Source of the DNA: Zygaena filipendulae
Taxonomy: Eukaryota > Arthropoda > Insecta > Lepidoptera > Zygaenidae
Assembly: GCA_907165275.2 (NCBI GenBank)
Contig: OU015673.1
Span: forward strand, 4,169,001-4,233,000
Length of the DNA: 64,000 bases
Reading direction: 5' to 3'
Position 1 is the stretch's first letter, and each line of letters begins with the position of its first letter. Below, piece after piece: positions 1 through 11,501 of this stretch. Position numbers and translations under genes: made by a program. Under the pieces are notes generated by a model. It worked only from the letters and a program-made list of their open reading frames with translations. It was not told where the DNA came from and ran no database searches.

Positions 1-1993
1 TCTGATTACATTACTGGTAGTTAAAACGACCTTGGCAATAATACCGTAAAATACCTATACATATAGGTACTCCCAAGTAAATCATCTCTCGTCATTTATT
101 CTATACTAGCTGTGCCCCGCGGTGCCACCCACGTGAGTTTCGAAATTCCCGCAAGAACTCCCAACTTCTCACCGTACTTCCTACCTTCCCTGTACTTCCA
201 TGAATCTTTCAAAATCAAAATTAGCCAAATCGGTTCAGCCATTCTCGAGTTTTAGCGAGACTAACGAACTGCAATTCATTTTTTTATATATAATGACAAT
301 ATAAATTTATATATACTGTAAATAAACTGCTATTAACACCATAAAATCATAATAACGTTTCTATGAGACTTTTTTTATTAAGCCAACGGTTTGGTAAGAT
401 GCAATGTATGCGCTTCTAAATTCATAAAGTGTGTCGCCGAGGTGGAAAATCCTGAAAAAAATTCAGTTAAAAACACTTAAACGAAATTTTTTTTAATGAG
501 ACATGTCGTGTAGTTTTTGAAATTTCAATTTTAACGGAGAATTTTTTTCCAAACTACAATTCTTCTGTTTGTCGTCCATCACGCATATTGCTGTTTTTTT
601 ATTCTTTCTTACCTTTATTGTCACCACACACGATCAAGTGTACAGTCCTATTTGCATGTGACATGCGAAGCTTGTTCCAATATGCAATTCCTTGTCGATT
701 CACTTTGCCCGTTCAAGTCGTCCAGTCAACCGGACTCACGTACATTTCATTTCACATCAATTATTTGAAGCGACCTGCATGGATCTATCACTAAATTTCA
801 CCCATGCATATCAATCAGGCTTATTCACCTTGTTAAAACCCTTAATCACGATTAATTATAAACGTATCGATAGATTGCAATTCATTAGCGTTTATCTCTA
901 CGTGACTACCAGCACTTGAGATAATAATTTGTCAAATATTAGGGCAATTTAATAGGTAACTTTTTTCATGCATTTCTATTCACAGTTTTTAACCTTAACA
1001 CTGTGCACTAAGTTCTAAAATTGTGTACATGTTTTTTGATAAGGTGGATCTTTGTGATATTATGTAAAAAATATTCCTTAGTAATTAATTAGTTTAGTGC
1101 TATATTTGGACCTGGTCAGGTGAGTGTGAAGACTGCCGAGTTTATTTTAAAGTTTTATATCGTTAGGTACAAATAATTGTAGTTTATTAAAACAACATTT
1201 ATACGATCTTTACATTTCTAACTTGTACCTATGCATCTGAGGTCATTCACACATTGTCATATTGTAATATTATTTTTCCAAAAATTATCCTAACAAAATT
1301 TTGGTAAGTATACAAAAGTATGTACCTAAATAAAAAAAAAATCTGCTATTACAAAACTTATGACGCCTTTTAAAAAAATATGCCTAGATTTTAAATTGTC
1401 TTTGTAATTTTTCTGTGTGAAAGCTTTGGATCGTGGCAGTATTTTTCTATATTGACTGACTTAAGTATACATATTATGTAGGTACACTTGTAGGGCTGCC
1501 TATATTAAAACACCTATAGGTTTTTGCCTACCTCCTCGGTCGTTACGTCGGGTCGTTATACCTTTAACGTACCTTTTTTAATTAACAGTTAACTTCCAAT
1601 TTTAAGCGTCTTCCCTAACCTGCGGCCATCCATTCTGTCATAAGTATCTACCTACATTCTCTTAAAAATTACCGGAAATTGATCATTTATAACTCACATA
1701 CTCAGAGTTAGTTTTCGAGTTACCGCGGGAATACCGGGTGGAAAACCTTATGTCCTTTTCTGTACGTGACAACGTGTAAGTATGCGAAATTTCATGATTA
1801 TCGGTTAAGTAGTTAGGCGTGAAAGCGTAGGTAACAAACGAACTCACACGCGCCCTTATTAATGTTAGGATTACAACTTATTAGGTATGGTTTTGTTTTA
1901 AAATTTTTTTAGCATTATAGTTATGCGTGTGGCGCACATTCTAGAAGTATTTTTATTCTATTATTAATAGTGGCTACTGTATCTTTGTTGCAG
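1..1993. other. Upstream sequence of the SLC10 gene, mostly repeats
   Basis: No supported coding sequence. Positions about 105-290 and 1715-1875 hold degenerate copies of the CTAG-ended lepidopteran repeat. The stretch at 1890-1993 ends in a good 3' splice site (ctttgttgcag), so a non-coding first exon of the SLC10 gene may lie in this stretch. I could not place its promoter. Short ORFs at 588-919 have no recognisable content. Confidence 0.5.
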
Positions 1994-2022
1994 TATAATA
2001 CAAGACTCGCTCGCGGTCGACC

Positions 2023-5000
2023 ATGTGTCCAATATGGCCGCTGCATTTCATCATCCTCTACCTTTTGGTATTGGCGCCGCTGTGGGTGCTGTGCCAGGCC
2101 GTGCCCAACCTGACGGCTAACTACACCCCGAGCGATTTCCGCGTCATCATGGACGACGTGGCGTACCTCAACGTTACTATTGAAGGTGAGCTATTTTTTT
2201 TTTCTTATTCCGCGTACTTCCGCGTATAATTCCAGTTACAAGTGAAACTAATGTATTTCTATTAGCATCGCTGTGTGGTTTGAAATTGCAATTTATGATG
2301 CTGTGAATTGCTAAATCATTCTCGCCAAGAGGCGGAAGGAATCAATCAGCTCGAAATATACTTATCTTCATGTGGAGATACGTAAAAACCCGCCACAGCC
2401 AAACTTAATGTCCGATACAACACCGTAAAATACATAAAAATTCGACACAAAACTTGCTCAGAATGATAGGAATCGGCTTTCAAGAGAAGCTTCCGGAACA
2501 CATTAAAGAAGATCCTGAAGAAATTCCGAGGAAAAAATAAAACCGCTACCTAGGTATAGGTATCTTATATGGTACAGTATAATCCTCCTATTTTCAGGCG
2601 ACGTGCTGTACAACGACAGATTTTCAGTGGACGTGTCCAACGAAAACATAGCAAGCGCAAGTTGGGTGTCGGAGCACGTGGTGCCGGCGGACACGGGACT
2701 CTGGCACGGCGAGCTGGAGGTCAAAGGGAATTTTATTGGTGAGAGCTGCTGCGCTGAATCAGGGCCCTTATTCACTATGACCAACAACATGTCTTGCCCA
2801 TAACGCGCTTCCCAAAAACGCAATCCCAAACGTTCCAGGTGCCCAGATATTAGAAATTATTATTCTGTTTGCCATTAAATGTATGCGTTGTAAATGTTTT
2901 TTTTTTGAAGTGAAACATCTTTGAGAATGAGGGCCCAGTTCTGTGACTATTTATTACATAGGAATGAGATGTAAAATGTATATGTTTATGTATGTGTGTG
3001 TGTGTGCAGGCAGAACAGATCTGAGGGTGGAGGTGTCCCGCGAGGGCGCGGGCTCGCACGAGGTGGCGGGTGGCGTGCACCCCGTCGTCGTGGTGCGCCC
3101 CGAGCGGGTCATCGACCAGGTGTTCATCATCAGCGTCGCCGTCTTTGTGAGACATATTTATCACTACTTTACTACATTTCTATTTCAATCAGGAACACTC
3201 TAGTCTCTAGCTTCCTATCAATTTTTTGTATCGGTATAGTAGTTCTAAAGATTACCCCCTTCTGGTCTCTACAATCAAAAAAACTTATTTTACTAATAGT
3301 ACGGGCGCCCAAGAGGGGATTTGTGGATTAGCTAAAGCGTGTCAGATGAACATAAGGGCGGTACCTTGCACCATGTTGAGTACCTCCACCAAATATAGGC
3401 CCTCTACACTGGTGGGTGCGTCTAGAATAACCGATCAGATTAGTAAAAAAAAATTGATAACTCGAAATACTCGAGTGCGTCAGATTAAGATACGGTGGGT
3501 TAATTACATGCTGAGAAGTGTGTATATGAATAATCTGATGATTTGAACGTGACGTAAGGGAGTTAGAGGATCACAAACTTGCAAAAAAAAAAACGCAACC
3601 TCGACATTCTCGAGCGCGGTTGATTTATTTTTTATTTTGAAGTAAATAATTCAAGGATAGCGCTGAATCTGCCGATTTTCATAAGCCGAAGAAACAAAAA
3701 TAGTCTTTAAAGTTTAGAACGAGCAGCTGCAGTGAATCGTGTACCTATTCATATCTGTCTTTCTTTCCCTTTTACTTTTTCTCAATCTCTCACTCTCTGG
3801 CACCGCCTTCACACTACTTTCCGTCGCCATAACGTCATCACAGCATATCACGGCGCTAAACTTGTCGAATTATAACTTTTTTTGGTCGGTTAAAATACAT
3901 ATTAAGGTAAGTATTACATCAAACTATAGGTTAACCTATAACCTTTCACTTTAATGTAATTTTTAATCGACTTCTAAAAAGTAGCGGTAAAGGAAGGTGT
4001 ATTACTCCGCTCCGCGCCACTCTCCCCCTTTCACTTTTTGTGTATCTCTGACTCTCTCACACCATTCCCACGCTGCTGTCCGTCGCCATGACGCCATTTT
4101 ACTTTACAGCTCATCACAAAACAACGCGTTCATGTTATCATATGTAAGACGCTCTGGCTTGTTTGTGCTTTAAAGTTAGTTTTGTGAATAATATTTTGTG
4201 AGCTTTTACATATTTCATAGAAATATAAAGTGTGTTTTATGTGAAGAAGAAATAGCTCATAAAGTTATTAAACTTACGTCAGATATAAAAAAAAATCTTA
4301 AAAATAAACCATAATTTTTGTTTCTAGCAGTCAGATCAATAATATCCCTCAAAATTATTGTCAGATTTTAAGCCAACATAACTGGGACTGCAAGCTGAAC
4401 GTTCTGTAAAATAATCTGACACGCTCGAGTATTTCATATATTATATTATATTTTTGCATTTTCTTTTGAAAATTCGCTACTACCTTGCGTCACCTCCAAA
4501 TCGGCAGATTTTCGAAGTGGAGCATTTTTAGGGTTCATTTAACATCCCCTTTGAATATCTGACGCGCTGGAGTAATAATTTTTTTTTTCATTTTCTCCCC
4601 CTCTGGATGGCCACCCCCACCACGCAAATCGGCAGATGAATATATTTTCGAAATCAGAGACACCTTTTTTTTTTTCCACGAGGAGGGGAAAATCCCTAAC
4701 GGACCCCTGCCAGCCCGTACTGGCAGGGAGTGTCCGATTTGCACGGACTAAAAACCCCTCCTCCAAGCCACTCATTTTTGTGGTTGCCCGGAACTATATT
4801 GGTACTTCATCGGGCAACCCCTGAGTGCTTTTATTGTTCTCTCGCACGCTTCTCCTCCTCGCGCTCAAAAGCCTCCTTTTCCTTCATGATCGAGGTGATG
4901 TAGGCACTAACGTAGTTCCAGTTTTGTTCGCTGTTGAGCATAACCTCGATCATGTTCTGCCTGGATAGAGCGATCCCGAGCCCGATCCCTACCTCTGTGC

Positions 5001-8000
5001 GCTTCCGTGTGAACTGGGGGCAGACAAACATGGTATGTTCAGCCGTATCTTCCCCGGGACAGTACCAGCAGACGCTCATTTGCGTCGTTCCTATTCTTTT
5101 TCTATAGGTATTGAAAATCCCGTGACCTGACAGACAATGCGATAGGTAGTAGTTCAGTGACCCAAAACGGCGCCCGTACCACCCCAATCAGACACACCTG
5201 GGAGTATCTAAACTACAATATCTTACGCTCTCGAGTATTTCCATTTTACTATTTTTTTTTTAATTTTTGAAAGCCTGTAGAAGCTAAACCCACCAGTGAA
5301 TGAAAAAACATCATATAACATTATTTTCTTTATATCTCATAATCTTCAAAAACCAATAGGTCCCAACGACGCTCGAGTGAATCCCGAATTAGCATCGGTA
5401 TCTCCCGTACTATAAGGGAAACCAATGGAAAATGCTCGAACAAATAAAATAAATTAATAAATTACACAATCAGGTCCAGAAATAAGTAAATCGACATTTA
5501 TTTTTACATTAATTTGAATTCAAGAAATCTATCAATTCAAAAAATCCTATTTTTTCAATTTGTCTGTCTTCTTTATAAATATAATGATTAGGTATATTAT
5601 ATTAGTAGTGCAATATATAAGAATAGTAACGATATGGTCACAATTGCAGGTGTCACTGATATTCATAAACTTCGGGTGCGCAATGCATTGGCCCACGGTG
5701 AAGGAGGTGATCAAAAGGCCCGTGGGGCCCGCCATAGGCCTGGCGGGGCAGTTCATCTTCATGCCGCTGGTGAGTCTATTGCAATACTGGTACTAGCTAG
5801 GGGTAGCTAGGGATACACTGTAGAAACTAAGGAACGCATGGTCGTGTCACGCGATCGCGAAAAATTTGTCTTTTGATTGAATGATTTTACATAACCATAA
5901 GTGACATGATAGGTTCCTTAGTAAGGGAGCTGGTCCCTAATTAAGCTCTGCTCTACAGATGTCTGGTACTGTGGGTTCCAGACATCAGATGTTATACTTA
6001 TACTCCTTTTTCTCTGTATCTAAATTCCTACAGTGCATACTAGCTGTTCCCCTCGGTTTCACCAGTTTGCCACCGTTGGCAACTCGCATCTTGGACAGTA
6101 AGTTTTAGTTTGCTTCCCTCCCGTCAGATGTCGTTCGCGCTGGGGCTGGCTATTTTCCCGGACTCGGGCACGATGCGGCTGGGCATGTTCTTCACTGGTG
6201 TGTCCCCGGGCGGGGGCGCCTCCAACATCTGGACCTTCATCCTGGGCGGGAACCTCAACCTCTCGCTGGCCATGACCTCCATCTCAACACTCGCCTCCTT
6301 TGGTATGATAATAAATTTTTAAGTCACGTACCCGCTAGGAGGTGAACCGATGACTCGGTGAAGGTCGCAGGACGCCTTTGGATGCGGGAAGCGCGGGACC
6401 GGTCGTTGTGGCGATCCTTGAGGCCTGTATCCAGCAGTGGACGTCTTTCGGCTGATGATGATGATATGCTCGTAAAGCGGCTCTTTTTGCATCACTTATT
6501 GGCTCATGATTCACCTTATTAACATGTTGTGAACATTATTCTTCTATATCGATATGTTTTTGAAATAAAATATCTAAAAAGATTTTTATAGGAAATGGCG
6601 TTAGTTTCACTTCTGTAACGGACTTCATTCAAGATTTCGTGAGTAGAATAGGCTGAGGGCCCTTATTCACTATGACCAACAACATTCCTTGCCCATAACG
6701 CACGTCCCAAAAACACAATCCCAAACGCTCCAGACGAAAAACAATTCTACGTGTCATCCGACTCGATTGGCGCAGTAGGTGACCATGGCTACCTGCTAAT
6801 CAAGAGCTTCCGGGTTATGGATTTATGTAGTACTAGCTGTTCGCCGCGATTTCGCCCGCGTTAATTTCGGAGATCCCGCGGGAACACCAGGATAAAAAGT
6901 ACCTTGTGTCCTTCTCTGTCCCCTGAAAACATATATTCAAAATAACATGATGATCGGTTGAGCTGTCTAGGCGTGAAAGCGTAACAGACAAACAGACAGA
7001 CAGAGTTACTTTCGCATTTATAATATTAGGAGGGATATACCACGTGTTGCTTGAATGCCACGACACAACGGCGTGTTCCGGCAGCCCCACTTGAAAGCCA
7101 GTTCCCGTCCCCATTCCAGGTCGGCAACGAACCTGCATGCATGGGCGGCAGTAATCACTTACCATCAGGTGTACCACTTGCCCGTTTGCCTCCTATGACA
7201 TAAAAAAAAAACACAAGCTTACAGCTTAGTGTGGGACCGAGTAGATCTGTTTCATATGAAATGGATTATTATTGTTATGAGTGTTTGCTAACCCACCCCC
7301 CATTTTGTTCCGTCGCAGTCCTGATGCCGGCGTGGCTGTTCTCGCTGGGGAGGGTGGTGTTCCGCGAGGCGGAGATAGTGGTGCCGTACGCGCGCATCTC
7401 GCAGCTGGTGGTGGGGCTGTTCGTGCCGCTGTTCATAGGGCTCTGCCTCCAGAAGTGGACGCCCAAGTTCGCCGCCTTCATGGTCCGAATACTGAAGGGG
7501 TTCTCCTCGCTGCTGCTCCTCTTCATCATCGTGTTCGCGATCGTCACCAATCTGTATATATTCGAGCTGTTCACGTGGCAGGTGAGTTTGTTGGCGTTTT
7601 TATTTATTTACTATAGCAATTCTACATGAGATAATATCGGGGTTCCCACGGGAATTCCGAAATAAAAAGTACCCTGTACCTCTGACAATGTGTATTCGAA
7701 TTTCGAAATTTCATAATTCATTTCAAAGTGTGACAAACAAATAAACAAATTCACTTTCGCAGTTACAACAGTAAGAATTAGCTTTTTTTAATGACAATTG
7801 TCATTTTTTTTTTCATTTACCCCAATATGGAAGGCAAAGGAAGCTAAGTCGATACAGCCAATTCAGTTATATTTATATCTTCTGAAGTTATTTACATCGA
7901 AATGCATTGATTTATGTTGATTTATGTTGTCACTAATGCATTTCAACACAAATAACTTCCGTAATAAAAAACGTCTGAATTGGCTGTATGGATTAAGTTC

Positions 8001-11000
8001 CCATTACCTTTCCCGAAAGAGGTAAACCTCAACAAAAAAAAACGTGTTCGCGCCGCAGATAGTGGTGGCGGGCATGGGCATCCCGTGGCTGGGCTACGCG
8101 GCGGGCTACGCGGCGGCGCGCGCGCTGCGCCAGCCGCACGCGGACGCGCTCGCCATCTCCATCGAGACGGGCCTGCAGAACACGGGCATCGCCATCTTCC
8201 TGCTCGGGTACGCGCTGCACCAGCCCGAGGCCGACCTCACCACCGGTAAGTCGGTGTTATTGTTACCTGCTAGTAAATAAACAATATTTGGAGTAAACAC
8301 AAACTTTACAAAAGCACTAGGTCTAGGGTTCCTAGGTCTAGATTTCGCAACTGTCAAACAGTTCAAACACTAAACGACTGTACTCGATGTCCAATAATCT
8401 CGCCATGGTCGCAAGTAGTCGCAGGTATCGCTGAAGATTCACTCGATGTTATCGCCAGCCAAGCGACACTCCCTTGAAGCAAAAGTTACTACTATGGATC
8501 TATTCGCAAACTTCCTTACCAACTTTGGAATATTTAACCAAATCCCTATGACCGCGTCATACATTGCATTGGTAAGGTTGGCACAAAATGCTTTCATAGA
8601 TCGGTTCAGCGATTAGTTTGAAAGTGCCGACTCTATTTGCTCAGTGGTTATCGCTTTGAAAGCTCAAACAGAACTCCTGTCCGGTCCGGTTGCGCTGTTT
8701 ATATAGATAACGCTTTATTGTACATCAAATTAAAAAAAAGTGTTTACAAATTTTCTTAAATTTAACTTAAAGGTATACAAAAGGCGGCCTTATCGCTTAA
8801 AGCAATCTCTCCCAGGCATCTATATACCCGGGCGAACGGGGCTCTAGAATATTCGGTGGAGTGTTTCTAGAAAAGAACTTCTATGAAATTAGCTTTTCAA
8901 ATGTGTTCGCTTTACATTGCGTGTTTTGTAGGTATACATTGCGCGCTATCGATTTAGCTCGACCGCGACATTATGATTTAAGTTGCAACCAGCTGTCCCC
9001 CGCGGTAACAAATACACTATGCCAAATAAATAACAAGCTGTTCCCCGTGGTTGCACGCGCGATAATTTCGGAGTTCCCCGAGAACAAATAAATTGAAACC
9101 TTTTGTCCCTTTCTGTACCTCTGTGCATGAAAAATTTATTTATTTGTTTCCGTTTGCTCCCTTCCAGTGATACCGGTGTCGGTGGCCATCATGACGCCCG
9201 TGCCCATGATCGCTATATACATCGGCCAGAAGGTCTGGAGTTGGTGAGTCCGTCACACTGTCACGTCTGTTCGTGTGCTTCCTGTGGTCATATTTATTTT
9301 TCCCAAGTAACCTCTAAGGACTGGGAGTGCCGTTTTTTGTGTGTTGCCAATATTATTTTCGAATGTTTAACGCTAATAAATATCGGCTGTTCTCGACGGT
9401 TTCGCATTTCGGAATTCCTTCGGGAACTCCGAGATGAAAGATAACCTATCTAGGTTATCTCCGTTCCAAGTTTCATCCGAATCCGTCTAGTGTGAGGAGT
9501 AACATAATAATTCACGCGCTCACGCATTCACAAATTTTCGCATATTTTATGAATACTACTTTGAACACCAATTCGAACGAATGCAATACCATACTATAGA
9601 GTCATTTTGTATTTCTTTGTTATTCCAATTTCAATCTATACCTATGTTATTCTTATAAATTTACTAGCTGTTCCCCGCGGTTTCATCCGCGTTAATTTCG
9701 GAAATCCCGCCGGTATTCCGAGATAAAAGTACTACCTACATTTTTTCTATTTTTTTTTTTTAATAAAAAGTAACCTATGTCCTCTGTATCCCTGAAAACG
9801 TGTATGCAAAATTTCATGATGATCCGTTGAGCCGCTGAGGCGTGAAAACGTAACAAACAAACTCACTTTCGCATATTTTATAATATTAGTAAGGACTCCT
9901 GGGTAAGATTATATTCAACTATCGGCCGCACTCAGAGTCGACTTTAATGATTACTTAGTTAAGTATAGATTTTTAAAACAAAACTGCCGCAATCAGAGAC
10001 ATTCAGTAAATTAATGTTAATTGGCGTTTAATGAGATGTGACTTAATTAGTTAAATGCCAATTAACATTAATTTATTAAACTTGTCTGATTGCGGCAGTT
10101 TTGTTTTAAAAATCTATACTTAACTAAGTAATCATTAAAGTCGACTCTGAGTGCGGCGGTAAGTGGCCGTGTAAGAGGTTCTGATCGGACGCAGCATTTG
10201 TGTGTTGCCAGTCATAAGGGACACTTTGGGGCAAAAACATAAAATTCTCTACTTCTTTTTTTCATGAACAACATAAATCGCCATAGCGTATGTCCTGATA
10301 GTTCGAGAGGTATGTTGTTGTATCAGATGTGTTGTTGTATCGCTCACTTCGAGGTGGCGGTCTGACCAGGCGGTGGTATTAACGATAAATAATTGGTGGT
10401 GGGATTAATGCTGCATCTAATCTTAATAATAATAATATATAACAAAACTGTACTTCGAGACACATCCGTGATCCATACATGGAAAATATAAATGGATATA
10501 TAATGCATGCGGTCTTATGAAATGCAGAGTGAATTCAACGTTGACAATAGGCTAGTTTCCTGGGTAAAAAATCAAAATTCTATTTAGTCCGTCAGTTAGA
10601 TAATAAAAAAAATAAAAGACACGTATTTTTTGCTTTTTTAAAATAATGGAAATATGCATAGATAAAGCGCATTAAAGTTTAGGGTGGGGGACTTGTGTCG
10701 TCACAGCTCGCTATAACGTGCGAACAAACTGTAGCGAGGCGTGACGTCATGTGAAATTTCGACTTGATATATCTCCGTTATTTTTTGGTTACATAAAAAA
10801 AAAAAATACGTGTCCAATATTTTTTAATAATCTACAAAACGGACTAAAAAGAAAAATTTAGGAAACTAGCCTATTCTGGATATGAAAAGCAATTATGGTC
10901 GAATCTCAACATCTGACATTAGTGTTAAAAATTAGTTTAGGTATTAACACTAAAACTACTCAGTTGGTTTGGTTGAACCATATTATGCTTTTCACGTCCA

Positions 11001-11501
11001 GAAGTACTTTCTACAAAAGATTTTCCTCTGATTTAAATTCTATCTATAACCTATACTATATAGTATATAATTATGTATATGTATGTGTTTTTAACTCTAC
11101 AAATTTTGTAAATTTTCTTGATCTTTTAATAAACTCTTTCTATCTTTTAAGCTTATTTACGTTTGTAAGTTTGTAACATTTCTGTCCCTTTATTGTACTT
11201 TTTTTCACGCCAAATTACATGGATTAATGTCAACTTAATAAAAATAAAATTATTTTGTATGTCAAATAAAACTCTTGAGTGTCTACTTACTTAAATTCTT
11301 GAATGTAATTTTCTATATAAATAAAATCTTTTTGAATGTTAACATAAATGAATGTCAACATGTAACGCTGAATATTGACATTGCAGTGTGGGAAACCGAA
11401 ACGTGCCCCAGAAAGTCATGGGAGAAGACATCAAAATCGGCGCAGTCGCCGAACAGCCGCGCATCGCAACCATTGATGCCGGAAATCAAAACCACGTCTG
11501 A
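2023..11501 (+). CDS. SLC10 (sodium/bile acid cotransporter) family protein with N-terminal ectodomain
   Basis: Nine exons join in frame to 458 codons: 2023-2185, 2598-2738, 3010-3146, 5650-5769, 6128-6302, 7319-7581, 8059-8245, 9168-9243 and 11387-11501. All introns are GT-AG. The start is followed by a hydrophobic signal-like stretch (about residues 5-24), then about 120 residues of predicted soluble, beta-rich sequence with potential N-glycosylation sites, then the multi-pass SLC10 core. The core keeps two hallmarks of SLC10 carriers: SPGGGASN at about residues 213-220 and ETGLQN at about 369-374, the discontinuous helices that bind sodium and substrate. SLC10 proteins co-transport sodium with bile acids or other organic anions at the plasma membrane. 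The long N-terminal domain resembles the P3/SLC10A3-A5 type more than ASBT/NTCP, so the substrate is unknown. A 3' splice site at 1993 suggests a 5'UTR intron. The short polar tail ends at TGA 11499-11501. Confidence 0.9.
2762..2936. mobile_element. Family C MITE copy, right end lost
   Basis: Begins GGGCCCTTATTCACTATGAC and carries the CGCAATCCCAAACGTTCC block; ends at GAGGGCCC. Starts 23 bp after exon 2 of the SLC10 gene. Confidence 0.7.
3440..5400. repeat. A/B modular repeat region, unclassified
   Basis: Motif A (TCTGACGCRCTCGAGTATTT and variants) recurs near 3462-3486 (inverted), 3603-3624 (inverted), 4416-4436, 4557-4574, 5222-5240 and 5370-5380. Motif B (AAATCGGCAGATTTTCGAA) recurs near 3668-3684 (inverted), 4498-4518 and 4625-4637. 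A and B alternate with spacings of about 50-80 bp. A C/T-rich block of about 110 bp at 3755-3848 is repeated at 4014-4118. The R1-like fragment sits inside. No coding content; the family is not known to me. Confidence 0.6.
4831..5187 (-). mobile_element. R1-like non-LTR retrotransposon, 3' ORF2 fragment
   Basis: A minus-strand open frame reads LSGHGIFNTYRKRIG, then CWYCPGEDTAEHTMFVCPQF and a lysine/glutamate-rich end. The pattern GHG-x-F-x2-Y followed by C-x2-C-x-GEDTAEH-x4-C is the C-terminal zinc-knuckle-like region of R1-clade reverse transcriptase proteins in insects. Everything upstream (RT core, endonuclease) is missing, so it is a 5'-truncated relic in intron 3 of the SLC10 gene. The sequence at 4540-4830 may be its 3'UTR. 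Confidence 0.7.
6335..6465 (+). mobile_element. RTE-like LINE 3' end
   Basis: The plus strand reads MREARDRSLWRSL in one frame, then the usual RTE tail: TCCAGCAGTGGACGTC and a (GAT)n run at 6451-6464. It is a 5'-truncated copy directly after exon 5 of the SLC10 gene. Confidence 0.7.
6656..6740 (+). mobile_element. Family C MITE fragment
   Basis: GGGCCCTTATTCACTATGAC through CAATCCCAAACGCTCC, then joins the SINE head. Another end fragment lies at 41105-41155. Confidence 0.65.
6753..7240 (+). mobile_element. Broken SINE copy with inserted CTAG-ended repeat
   Basis: Head (ATTGGCGCAGTAGGTGACC at 6768-6786) and body end (TTAGTGTGGGACCGAG, about 7225-7240) match the SINE at 44252. Between them lie a CTAG-ended repeat (6831-7032) and a poly-A-tailed non-LTR 3' end (about 7034-7211, with CAGTAATCACTTACCATCAG). 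Confidence 0.5.
6831..7033. repeat. CTAG-ended lepidopteran dispersed repeat, full copy
   Basis: Begins ACTAGCTGTTCGCCGCGATT and passes through GATAAAAAGTACC, TTCTCTGTCCCCTG and AGGCGTGAAAGCGTAACAG to TTTATAATATTAGGAG. Read from the other strand it ends in CTAG(T), which fits a Helitron-like 3' end; this class is an inference. Confidence 0.65.
7829..8012. mobile_element. MITE, family E (TACAGCCAATTCAG palindrome)
   Basis: About 38-bp inverted ends: GGAAGGCAAAGG...ATACAGCCAATTCAG mirrored by CTGAATTGGCTGTAT...CCTTTCC, with a second inner inverted pair (ATGCATTGATTT / AATGCATTTC region). Ends 46 bp before exon 7 of the SLC10 gene. A degraded relative is at about 27125-27240. Confidence 0.7.
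9663..9898. repeat. CTAG-ended repeat, full copy
   Basis: ACTAGCTGTTCCCCGCGGTT to TTTTATAATATTAGTAAGGA, with an extra T/A-rich insertion. Two damaged copies precede it at about 9033-9135 and 9386-9500. Intron 8 of the SLC10 gene. Confidence 0.65.
9923..10159. mobile_element. Fold-back MITE, family A (CGGCCGCACTCAGAGTCGAC)
   Basis: An almost perfect 237-bp palindrome. The left arm from CGGCCGCACTCAGAGTCGAC through AAACTGCCGCAATCAGA is mirrored by the right arm ending GTCGACTCTGAGTGCGGCGG, and the centre (TTAATGTTAATTGGC / GCCAATTAACATTAA) is also inverted. Located in the last intron of the SLC10 gene. The flanks suggest a short TA-rich target. Confidence 0.85.
10546..10875. mobile_element. 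MITE, family B (AATAGGCTAGTTTCCT ends)
   Basis: The 16-bp terminal repeat AATAGGCTAGTTTCCT is present at the left end and inverted at the right end (10860-10875). AT-rich body with TTTTTTGC, GTGACGTCA-like and CCAATATTTTT segments shared by the other copies. No coding capacity. In the last intron of the SLC10 gene. Confidence 0.8.

Noticed and set aside
588..919. Two overlapping small open frames upstream of the SLC10 gene
   Set aside because: Low-information AT-rich sequence with no recognisable motif, splice context or codon bias.
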